Shown: positions 49,345-59,199 of the stretch, one piece after another
Position numbering within the stretch: the stretch's first letter is position 1
How the letters are laid out: each line of letters opens with the position of its first letter
Source: Argyresthia goedartella
Lineage: Eukaryota; Arthropoda; Insecta; Lepidoptera; Argyresthiidae
Reading direction: 5' to 3'
DNA: 64,000 nucleotides
Assembly (NCBI GenBank): GCA_949825045.1
Contig: OX463829.1
Location: 2,294,001 to 2,358,000 of the forward strand
Made by a program: the position numbers and the translations under genes
Notes under the pieces: generated by a model
Seen by the model: only the letters and a program-made list of their open reading frames with translations
What the model was told of the DNA's origin: nothing
The model's database searches: none

Positions 49345-49600
49345 GACGACACGAATGGCCGAGAGGGTCACTACCCTACGAAGCCAAGGGTCCCGGGTTC
49401 GAGTCCCGGTGGGGGCAAATATATGTTTGATGAGAACGGATGTGTGTTCCCTAGTCATGGTTGTTTATCTATCTAAGTATAATATTTATCTATATAAGTA
49501 TGTGTATCGTTGTCTTGTACCCAAGATACAGGGAATCCTAGTTTGGGGCTAGATCAATGTGTGTAAATATAGGTAGTGTCTAAGGTATTATTATTATTAT
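49345..49600 (+). mobile_element. SINE-2, full length
   Basis: Head GACGACACGAATGGCCGAG, B-box GGTCCCGGGTTCGAGTCCCGG at about 49390, body through GGGGCTAGATCAATGTGTG and an ATT-repeat tail. A small deletion shortens the A-box/anticodon part. It is the most complete copy in the window. Confidence 0.92.
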
Positions 49601-50092
49601 AATTGTTTTGAGGCTGTTTCTCCGCGATTTTCCTTTTTTTCTAAACCTCCTCTGCTCCGAGGGGAATAAATATGAATAGGAATTATTCAAACTGCTCGCC
49701 CTATTTTAGAGAATTAGTAAGACTAGCGTACATCTATTTATTTCATAAGTATAGCTAGATTAGCTAAACATGGGCTGATCAGCGTCACTACACCGCATAG
49801 GAAAAGGTGGACAATATTTTGTTTTATATTTACACAAACGTTTAGCTAATCATGAATAACAAGTATAAGTGAAAATGAGTTGATTAATTCACAAACTCAT
49901 AACAATCACGAAAACCAATGAATTCCATTCTTTCATAATTATATTAATTTGATTCGAACACACAAAAGAGAAGTCAAAGTTATTCACCGAAATCATTCAA
50001 TATTCAGGTCAAAACAGTGGATTTTGCTACGAAAAAAAGCCACTCTGCCGAACAAAGAGTAACATTCTGCATTAATAATAACTGTAAATAAA
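49601..50092. other. No gene seen
   Basis: Plain AT-rich sequence. Confidence 0.45.
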
Positions 50093-50700
50093 AAACCAGC
50101 CAAGTGCGAGTTGGACTCGTGCACCAAGGGTTCCGCACAAATAGCCTTTTTTTGGTGAAGGAATGACACATTTACGGTTTTCAGACTTTTCCCTTACTAT
50201 AAGACCTCCGCTTCGGGCCAAATTTTATGATTCTGGGTCAACGGGAACTTTCTAATACCCTTGCGAGCATCAAGAAAGTTCAGAAAAATTGTGACATAAA
50301 CAGCTGTATCTTTTGATTGATTGATTGATTGACTGATTGATGATGACCTCTGTGGTGCTGCGGTTGTAGCTCTACCTACCATGCGAGTGGTTCGATCCCC
50401 AGCTGGGGATAAAGAAAAAAGGAAGAACCCTAGGTCTTGGATGTTTATATGTGTGTCACGTTGCTGTTTCTGGTTCCAGAAGAAGTGGGGCCAGAAGCAA
50501 TGTATGTGCCTGTATGTAAATGTTTAAATTTTAATTGCATTGACCTATAAGTTTGCTTTTTCTTAACTTTAACAGGCCTAAGTAATCGATATTATTTGAC
50601 TTGATATATTTACGCGTTTCTGAGAAAAAAGGTTTTGACAGATGAACTAACAGACGGACAGATGGACAACGAAGTGATCCTATAAGGGTTATTTTTTTCC
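50093..50700 (+). repeat. Dispersed repeat E, split by SINE-1
   Basis: AACCAGCCAAGTGCGAGTTGG and the TTTATGATTCTGGGTCAACGG block lie left of 50343; ACGCGTTTCTGAGAAAAAAGG and AACGAAGTGATCCTATAAGG lie right of 50525. The order matches the unbroken copy at 30628-30975. Confidence 0.75.
50343..50525 (+). mobile_element. SINE-1, near complete, inside repeat E
   Basis: ACCTCTGTGGTGCTGCGGTTG, a B-box GTGGTTCGATCCCCAGCTGG, AGGTCTTGGATGTTTATATG, CACGTTGCTGTTTCTGGTTCC and GTGGGGCCAGAAGC. A TTGAT/TGAT run flanks its left side. Confidence 0.85.
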
Positions 50701-51360
50701 TTTCCTAAAAAATAGCGAAAACGCCGAGACAATAAATGACCCCTTAAGAAGTTTAAAATTGGGTTAACTTGTTTGCTTTATGAGCTGATTACTATCGATT
50801 TTAATAAAACTTACATAAGATTCACCGCGGAGAAGTATACAGCCAATAAAAAACCGCATCAAAATCCGTCCACCCGTTTGAGCACTAGAGTGCTACAGAC
50901 AGATTCAAACAGACATACTTACAAAACCCTCTTATTTTTTCGGGGTTTAAAAAAAATTACGCGTCGCGTATTCAATGCAAAATTAAACAGCCCAATTTCC
51001 AAATGACGTCGAAATTAACGCTGCATCCATAAGTCCAGTGGAATTGGAGCCGTGCCCAGTGGCATCACACTGACTGTTCCCTGGTTCACGCTCCACTGCA
51101 CGCTGTACTTCATGAAGCGTTTGAGAAATTCAGGTTATATGATGACGATGAATTGTTATGTAATTATTATCAAAAAAAAACGGAGGGTAGCTCGAACTAA
51201 CGTCTTTTTTAAATCGTCCCAGTTTTTTGTGTGTTTTAATAGTAATTACCAAGTTTCAGTCCCAACCAAACTCATAATCGAGTTATGTTACAAGTGAAGT
51301 TTGTGCAGAACCGTTATTAAGAAGAACATACATACAAATACTGTATAATCAGACTTTATA
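50701..51360. other. No supported gene
   Basis: The segment 50840-50950 resembles another common dispersed repeat (AACCGCATCAAAATCCGTCC), seen once here. Open frames lack domains. Confidence 0.4.
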
Positions 51361-52811
51361 TAGCACGACAGTTAACTACACTGAGATCAAGTATGGACAA
51401 CGGAGGTCAGGTAGACGCAGTCTATATTGACTTCGAGAAAGCGTTTGATAGAGTGGACCACGTCATACTGATACGCAAGCTAGAAAGACTTGGAATACAG
51501 GGGGATCTGCTTCGCTGGACCGAATCATATGTTAATAAAAGAAGTCAGGCAGTTGTGATCGGAGAGAGTAGGTCTGACCGTACCTGCATACCATCCGGCG
51601 TACCCCAGGGTTCTATCTTGGGCCCTTTACTTTCTTTACGTTGCGTACCTGTATGATATCGGACACTGTTTTAAGCACTCAAATTTCCTCTTGTACGCTG
51701 ACGACAAAAAAGTCTTCATGAATATTAAATCCTTACAAGACTGCGTCAGATTGCAGGAGGATTTGAATCGCTTGTCAGTCTATTACGATATTAACAGGAT
51801 AAACGTTAATGCAGCTAAATGCAATGCCATCTCCTTCACCAGGCGTACTAAGCCAATTGTCCACACTTACCTACTTAACAACATCCCAATCCAGAAGGTG
51901 GACTCCGTGAGAGATCTGGGTGTCCTGCTGGATTCCAAGCTAACCTTCGAGAATCACATAGCGGCAATCACTAAGAATGCCTATAGGAACCTTAGATTTA
52001 TCTTAAGGGTGAGCAAGCCCTTCACGGTTGTGAGCTGTGTGCGCATACTATATTATGCCTATGTTCGAAGTGTTCTCGAGTACTGCAGCACTGCCTGGAA
52101 CCCACAGTATGCAGTGCACGGGGACATGATAGAGCGCATACAGACCAAATTTATTAGGCACCTAAACTTTCGCGGCAATTTTGTGAATGATGACTTCACT
52201 GCATCGTGTCATCACCACAACCTCCACAGCCTCAGGGACCGGCGTAGTATCTTGGACATGCAGCTCCTTCACAGCGTCTACCACGGCTATGTTGATTGCC
52301 CCGAGCTGGTTAACGAGCTGCTACGACTTAGGGCACCTACTACTCGAACCCGACACGCTGTCTCTGCACTCCTACATGTACCCTTTGCCCACACTAACTA
52401 CGCGGCCAATTCTCCCAGCTGCCGCCTGCCAAGAACGTACAACACACACTTTGCAGATCTGGACATCTTCCACCTGTCATGCGGCCAGTTCAGGGGGCAC
52501 TTAATGCTCCAGCTGAAAGACAGCAAACATCAAATGTGCTGAGGTTTTCTCTCTCATTATACAGTTGCGACTATATGTATATATCTGTATCTATCACTCA
52601 AACATTGACTTAACACATACATACAAACACACTCCTAAACACATTCCCTTCCCATTCCTATTGGACTGTACCCGGTACTTCTAAATTGTTTTATAAATTG
52701 TTTAAGTTTACTGCCATTTTATGTTCGGCCTAAAAAATGAAAGCCTTTAATTGGCCTATGACTAGTTTAAGTTCTTTGTTTATATTATTTTTGAATTTGT
52801 GCTGTAGGCTT

Positions 52812-52845
<34 letters not shown>

Positions 52846-52846
52846 A
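51361..52846 (+). mobile_element. 5'-truncated CR1-like LINE
   Basis: It starts within the reverse transcriptase and ends in an AAAT tail (52815-52846). It is closest to the LINE at 42790-47936 by shared wording (DFEKAFDRVDH, KRSQAVVIG, YADDKKVF). No clear target duplication was found. Confidence 0.85.
51362..52542 (+). pseudogene. LINE ORF2 reverse transcriptase, C-terminal part
   Basis: The frame opens with SMDNGGQVDAVYIDFEKAFD, followed by SGVPQGSILGPLL. One extra base near 51630 shifts frame before YLYDIGHCF. LLYADDKKVF (tyrosine codon at 51694), VRDLGVLLD, RSVLEYCSTAWNP and a C-terminal tail then run to the stop at 52542. Apart from the single frameshift the 3' part is open for 280 codons, so the copy is fairly young. 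It lacks the endonuclease. Confidence 0.88.
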
Positions 52847-52854
52847 TTAGTTGA

Positions 52855-53235
52855 CCGAGCGAGCGAAGCGAGCGAAGGGCTCCATTTCGGCAAGATAGGA
52901 GGCCGATTTTGCTTTCGTCTGTCTCTATCTGTGTCTGTCAGTTCCGGTCTAGAGGCCACAGTTTTCAAACGATCCTCAAAAAACTTGGCACACGTGTTTC
53001 TTGAATTAAATATACTTTTTTGTCGTGAGCTTTTCTCGATTTTCACCTTGGGGGGGAGCTATGACGTCATTAAATTTTTGTATAGGATATTTTTTTTTCT
53101 TTCTGTAACCTATCGTGTGGGGTATCAAATTAAAGGGCTTTATGAGCCGGTTCTTAAAATATACTACACCATTACTTTTATGCGGCCTGTTTTCTAAAAA
53201 TCCAAGAAATATTTTCAAAACATACCAAGTTTGGA
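52855..53235. repeat. Unassigned repeat-like block F
   Basis: It begins CGAGCGAGCGAAGCGAGCG and includes GTTCCGGTCTAGAGGCC, GGGGGGGAGCTATGACGTC and TGGGGTATCAAATTAAAGG. No second copy is in the window. The composition and absence of frames suggest a non-autonomous element. Confidence 0.35.
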
Positions 53236-53724
53236 CTCCTCGAAGTAGGAGACGGATTAGTAAAGAGGATCAGGATACAGACCATGAAAGTGAGTGAAAT
53301 AGACTATAACTATCTTCTTGAAAAGTCAATAGATTGTATTTTAAATCGCAAAATGTAGTTTATAAAGTTATTGGTGCGGCTACTTTACTACTTGATTTTT
53401 ATTGAATCTAAAATATATAAAATATATAAATTGGTTCACAGTCCCCCCTGTTAGCGAGGTCTACTGCCCACAGGGCCACTAGTTATGATCGTTCGGTAAC
53501 CGAATAATCAGTAACGTGGAGAAGGATGCACTCAAAGAAACATCGCGAGAAAACCTTCATATCTGCTTAATAGCGTTTGGTCTTAATTATGCTTTATTGA
53601 TAAATGATTTTATTTATGCTGATCAAAATATCCGTTATTGAATGACTTTTTGCAATAATAAATTGAACAAATATTTATTAACGTACAGTGGTACAATGTA
53701 TGGGTACAGAAGAGGCAAAATAAT
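53236..53724. other. No gene seen
   Basis: A short SINE-4-like AACATCGCGAGAAAACCTTC at about 53541 and a repeat D piece near 53345-53390 are all that is recognisable. Confidence 0.4.
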
Positions 53725-54135
53725 CGGCCAAGTGCGGGTCGGACTCACGCACGAAGGTTCCGTAGCAGGGTACAAGAAAACTTAACTACCAAAAAGAATA
53801 AAATAAAAACGAAAAGAGAATTACTATGTCCAAACGTGAATTTGAACCCTCTCAGATTGCGAAACCGATATCAAACCAATTGCACCACCATGACCGTGTG
53901 ATGCGCCGCGAAATGTACGATCATACTTGAATCATGTTATGGTTTGACATATCTCGGGTGGTGTTAAAACTCGTCTTATGTATAGGGACCCTCTTAAATT
54001 TATAAAATCTCGCTTAGTTCCTTATTTGTTGCTGAACGGCAACAGAAATACACATTCTGTGGAAAATAACTCTCCACATATTACAGACGAACGGACAGAC
54101 AGAGTGACGGACAGTGGAGGCTTAGTACTGAGCAT
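53725..54135 (+). repeat. Dispersed repeat D variant, long copy
   Basis: ATCGGCCAAGTGCGGGTCGG, CACGCACGAAGGTTCCGTAG, CAATTGCACCACCATGACC, GGGTGGTGTTAAAACTCG, GGCAACAGAAATACACATTC and ACGGACAGACAGAGTGACGG. The end block (GGGTCCCGTTT) is missing. Confidence 0.7.
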
Positions 54136-54220
54136 GAACCAATGTTCATATCTACGTAAAAAGAACTTAGAATTTGATTTGTGTGGCTAAAGAGACTAGT
54201 CCCAATGCAGACAAAATAAT

Positions 54221-54620
54221 AACCGGTCAAGTGCGAGTCTCACTCGCGCACGAAGGGTCCCGTACCACCGTACAACGGTAGGGATGGTGTGGAGTGAATA
54301 GTTTGGATTTTACATAGCAAAATGTTGTTTACAAAGTTATTGCCGCGGTTACTTTCATACTCCATGTATGTAACCAGGTGCATTCTTAAGTCTGTATATG
54401 GTATTGAAATAATTGTTGTATGGCTCCATATTTATTATATTCTGTTTTTTAGTATTTGTTGTTTTAGCGGCAACAGAAATACATCATCTGTGAAAGTTTC
54501 ATCTGTTTAACTATCATGGTTCATGAGATACAGCCTGGTGACAGACGGACGGATGGACGGACAGCGGAGGCTTAGTAATAGGGTCCCGTTTAGCACCCTT
54601 CGGGTATGGAACCCTAAAAA
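54221..54620 (+). repeat. Dispersed repeat D, reference copy (400 bp)
   Basis: It runs from AACCGGTCAAGTGCGAGTCTC to CCCTTCGGGTATGGAACCCT. Blocks in order: CGCGCACGAAGGGTCCCGTA, GGATTTTACATAGCAAAATG, AGCGGCAACAGAAATACATC, GGTTCATGAGATACAGCCTG, GACGGACGGATGGACGGAC, AATAGGGTCCCGTTTAGC. No TIR, tRNA-like head or coding part is evident. At least six partial copies lie in the window, making this the most frequent dispersed repeat here. Confidence 0.8.
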
Positions 54621-55583
54621 CTGTATATTCCCTGATACATATCACATAATATCTCGGGTCATGGATCGGCAAACTGCCGCGGATAAAATAGACTGCCCCA
54701 ACACATTAGAAGAGGATTCGACGACGACGAACATACTCTTTTCGACGAACATAGATTTACTAAGTGTGTCCTTCACAAGTCTAAGAAAGATTCCTTTATT
54801 TATTTCTAAAGATAAAGGTAAAGTTAATTATAAAAACCATGCACTGATATTGGAGAAAGAAAATTCCATAAGGCTTCTTGATATTTCAGCTTCTTTGCTT
54901 TACATTCTTTTATTCACTTAAAATAGTTGATTTTTTGCTAATAAATTATACCCTTATCGCTTTAATTTGTTTCAAAGAAAAGATATTACTTTTACAGTCG
55001 TACTCTTATATGCTACGTTATGCTCAAGTTAGGTTTTCATGCTATTTGAATACTATTCTCAACTTTTTATGAATCAAAGATTTATTCTTATGTCTCAAGT
55101 CAAGTCTTTTGTCAAAGATTGTTACTATCGTTGTCTACCAGCGTTTGTTGAACTTTTTATGAATCGTTAGAAAATGGCGGTTTACTGACGAAGTTTAATA
55201 TCATCTAATTCAAAGGTTTCCTGGATGTTTTACGTGTGACGCAATAATGAATTCACAAATCACGGAATAACAACGCGACAGACGTGCCATACATAATGAA
55301 TGAATATCACCCAGCACAAACACAGCCTTCAGGGCTTAAAGAGGTTTCAAAGAACCCCGGATTTGAAGCGAACGGATCCGAAGTTACGGCGACTTTTCAG
55401 GACCAGGAAAGCTTGCTAATACCGCTTCGGTAAAGAAATATTTGTAATTTTACCATCTTACTGTTTCTCTTAAGAAGGATTTGGACTTGTCTTTTCACGG
55501 TTTACTATTGTACCTCCAGTCTACGAGAAGCTTTTGGAGTTACCATTGCAGATTGGTCTTAACCTTATTAGGTTATTAGGTTA
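54621..55583. other. No supported gene
   Basis: A 132-codon frame at 54523-54921 begins inside repeat D and has no known domain; I do not call it. Confidence 0.4.
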
Positions 55584-55635
55584 TCACCGAAATTGTAGAA
55601 AGACTCCAATAGGAGTCTTTCTACAATTTCGGTGA
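55584..55635. repeat. Perfect 24-bp hairpin, 4-base loop
   Basis: TCACCGAAATTGTAGAAAGACTCC and its exact complement surround AATA. No mismatch is present in 48 paired bases. Confidence 0.92.
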
Positions 55636-56229
55636 GCAAATTTAATCAGAAAAATGAATTATACCACCAAATCATCTTGTAAATAAATAGATATTATTAA
55701 ATAAATGAGGTAAGCCGTTTATTGGATATTCCATTACATATATCGTTAGAGTTAATTGTTACATTTCGTGCTATAAAGGCCCCGAAAACATGACAAATAT
55801 ATACACATTTGACTTCAGTAAAAAAATCACAGATTACGGTACTAAAATTTTATGTTTTTTTGGAAAATCGCCGCTTTTGCTTGGTTCTTTCCATGTCATT
55901 TTTACAAATTAAGACATTTCTTCTTGATTGATAGTTAAAATATGAAACTCATTTATTTGAAATTCACAAACATGTGGAAACTTATCATAAAACATAAATC
56001 ACAAAAAAGTTAAATGAAGTTATTGAAGTATCATGTATGATTAAAAAAAAACTTATGGCTATCAATGGGTGTGAAGTTAAGATATGTAGAGTTAGATTTT
56101 AAGCGCACGTTTTATGTAAACTTCAATGCAAGTGTCCCCGTCAGCATTCTGTGTTCTGTATTAAAGGCGAATCTGCATACGACTTGTACATTAAAGAAAT
56201 CCTTACTTTGAGTATTAAAATATTATCTG
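55636..56229. other. No gene seen
   Basis: AT-rich. It may hold the decayed continuation of the element that starts at 56230, but no box is readable. Confidence 0.35.
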
Positions 56230-57310
56230 TTTGATTTTTTGTTTTTCCATCTGGCGAGAGCCACGTCCACGTCCACGATGTCACGTTCCCTTTAGTGATT
56301 TGAAGTGGGTTTGGTTATCTTCATATTGTTATCCTGACAGAAGACCCTAAGTCTGTCTCCTCTGTGATTCCATTGGCCACGACAATATGATCTTTAAATA
56401 TGTTTTTACCTATTATGCAGTTTAAATCTAACATTATAATTTCTTACTCATTATTATTTTTTATGGCGTAGTCAGCAGTTTGTAAAAATATTCAACTACT
56501 TCGTCGATTTTTTGGTCTGATTTCGGGATATACTTGATTTATTCTTCTGCTTTGTTTATCTCTGTTCATGTATAGTGGATCATAAAATTCCCATTTTTAG
56601 CTGCATTTATTATCTGTTCTGAATTTTTTCTGACTTCCGATACGTCAATTAATTGCTCCTTACTCTCATAAAGGCCTTTTCAAGCACTATCATTCGCTCT
56701 TCTCCTTAAAACTTTCTTAAATTTATCGTTGTAGCATAGATGTTTTCATGTAGAGTTTGTAGCTATATTGTAGTTGACTCCTTAGCTCTTTGCTTTGCTT
56801 TCTCTATCTCTGTTTTGGCGTGAAGCTTTCTTTAATTGCTATGGTTTGAATACAATACTTTCTTCACTTACGTGTGTTGTTGTTGAACTTTACTTATTGC
56901 CTTGGTATTTTTATTTAATTTCAGATAAGGTGTTGGTTCCTTATTGGGTTTTTTGTTGGTTTTCTTTGTGTTGTCCTTTCATAGGTTCTAATGCTTCTTT
57001 GCTGCTGAGTTTTGTTTACAACGTTGTGCTTGTTTTTCTGCTTTTGTTGAATTTGGTTCATTATTGTGAGTTGGGACTCCTTGTCGTATTTTTGGTAGAG
57101 CTGTCAGTTTGTTGTTCGAGATCTGACGTGTATGACACATCCCTGATATGCGGGCTTTGGTTGAGTTGCGCCTTTTGTGGTATTTTCCCGTGACTACAAT
57201 CTTGCCTTTCTCAGCTTCTTCCTTTAGAAATGGTTGTAACGCTTTTCTGATTTTCAGTATATTTTTTGGATAGTCCTGTTGATGTAGGGGTAAGATCCGT
57301 TGAATTTGTT
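56230..57310 (-). pseudogene. Decayed LINE endonuclease (RTE-like)
   Basis: On the minus strand two endonuclease boxes survive in different frames: RGDRLRVFCQDNNMKITKP (about 56300-56370) and SWTWTWLSPDGKTKNQTD (about 56232-56285), with a weak DLNCIIGKN upstream near 56405-56430. The RGDRL...WTWxSPDG...D order is that of the RTE-type endonuclease often annotated as craniofacial-development-protein-2-like. Upstream to 57310 there are only broken frames, including an open stretch with KIRKALQPFLKEEAEKGKIV near 57215-57275 whose origin is unknown. Many stops show it is old. Confidence 0.6.
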
Positions 57311-58600
57311 CTTGTTCTGTGTATTTCGATCTTTAAATAAATCGAAAAAGTAAAATTATAAAATAAATTAAGCCTGTTTTATGAAGCATAATAATAATAC
57401 CATCATCACATATAAAAAATCTTAGTCATAAATCTGGTTTTATTAATTTTACCGTTGAGTTCTTCATAAATATCCTAACCAGACCTAACCTAACCAGGAT
57501 AGACTTTTTTGATTTTCGATTAAATACAAAGAGAGGCAAATAAATAAATAAATAAAGGCTTGTCATGGAACAGAAATGTAGATCCCAACCGACATCGTAT
57601 TTAATCCCACCATGTCCACTAAGGTATATTTCTCCCTAAATCCAAAAAGGCATTTAAAACCAATCCCAGCTCCTAGTCATTCATACGAGAGGTCCTTTAA
57701 TACGGAATTTATCCAGGATTATTACTCTTTTGACTCATAGATGACAGGAAAGTATTTGTTGCAAAAAGAGTCTCATTGATTGCGATTTAAGGTTGGGGAT
57801 CGGGTGGGACGGAATGTATTCTCGAGAGACCAGGAGATGGTAACTGCTATGAAGTGATTTAGTAATGATTATTAAAGATATGTCGTTTGATGAATTACTT
57901 GGACGGCATTATCGAATAAGAATGTAATTTGTTACTCTTTCAAAACTACTTACGAGGCTCACAATATACTACTACAGGAAGAACATTCACAGCAACTTAA
58001 CATCACTTTCCCATGCATATCAACCAATTTGTAGGACAAGTGAAAAACAAAGTTAAAATCGGGCTCCTAATAAATAATAATTGGGCACAAATGTAACTCT
58101 ACCACACCTTACGGAAAAAGTCGATACGCATTTTTATTTAGTTGTTTGCCCTTTACCACATACAAACCCATATATGGGTTTCATAGGTTTTGAACTTTAT
58201 TACGCAGCAATAAGGTTGAAAATCGCGACCCATTTCAGAGAAGGCCATGCATTAAGGGGTTAAGATGATGTCTCTAATCTAACGACTACACCCTTCTATA
58301 ATCCACTATACATGTATGGCAAAGGAATCATCGCCATTGCGGGTAGGATGTAAGGTCAGTGACTTCCGTTACGAGATACGTATTCTCCCCTCATTCTTGA
58401 GTACAACCAGAAATGAGCCTTGATCTTGCGACCCTGGCGCCCTTACACCCTATATGACAGTTGAACTTAGATAATAATTCGTATTCTAATGTGCTATCAT
58501 TGAGTTATTATTAGCTTATCGTTCGAGGATTTACTAGGCTTTTAATCAGCAACCGAATGTATTTTTTAACCGAGTTTAAAAAAGGAGAGGTTCTCAATTC
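57311..58600. other. No gene seen
   Basis: AT-rich filler with a short AAATA run at 57540-57555. Confidence 0.45.
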
Positions 58601-58730
58601 TATATCTATATATAATATTTATCTATATAAGTATGTGTATCGTTGTCTAGCACCCAAGATACAGGGAATCCTAGTTTGGGGCTAGATCAATGTGTGTAAA
58701 TAGTGTCCAAGGTATTATTATTATTATTAT
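58601..58730 (+). mobile_element. SINE-2 3' half
   Basis: AGTATGTGTATCGTTGTCTAG, GGGGCTAGATCAATGTGTG and an ATT tail; the tRNA-like head is missing (5'-truncated). Confidence 0.85.
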
Positions 58731-58784
58731 ATGTGTGCATCTTTGTAATATTATGTATCAGAAATGCCATATATTCGAATCTGG

Positions 58785-58870
58785 GGGCACGTCAGTGCTG
58801 ACTCATCGATCATCAAAATTCTAATGTACTTCTAGCTTACCTACAAGATTGTTGAAATTTTAAACAAGAG
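58785..58870 (+). repeat. Dispersed repeat G
   Basis: GCTGACTCATCGATCATCAAA, ATTCTAATGTACTTCTAGC; it matches 34085-34190. Confidence 0.6.
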
Positions 58871-59199
58871 TAGTGTTTAGTTCACGAAGCCAGGAAAAAT
58901 TAAAACATTCCGGAACTTCAGCTCCCAGTTTTATTTTTATCATTAGGTTTAATGTTGACCGATATGTATCTTATGTATCTTGCATCGCGGTATGGTTGTG
59001 TTTCCACTGTGATATTACAGTAGCGATTAATTTTAATTTCATATTCGAATTGAAAGTTTGGCGTCTTGTCTTGTCTTGGTCTTCACTTGTCTTGGTTGGT
59101 TTGGTAGTTTTGGTACTATCTTGTAGGCTTGCGCATAACCGCTCACGATCGGGTTAAGTCAATTTAGCTCACCGCTCCTCAAAGAACCAGGTCGCTGTT

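Noticed and set aside
49345..49420. tRNA gene with B-box GGTTCGAGTCCCGG
   Set aside because: It is the head of SINE-2, which repeats with the same body at five other places.
52800..52850. CRISPR-like or tandem array at the AAAT run
   Set aside because: It is a simple LINE tail; no spacers are present. No CRISPR array exists in the window, as expected for animal DNA.
54523..54921. 132-codon plus-strand frame as a gene
   Set aside because: Its first third is repeat D, and the rest has no known domain.
56795..57193. 132-codon hydrophobic plus-strand frame as a membrane protein
   Set aside because: It is antisense to A-rich open stretches of a decayed element; the hydrophobicity comes from T-rich codons.
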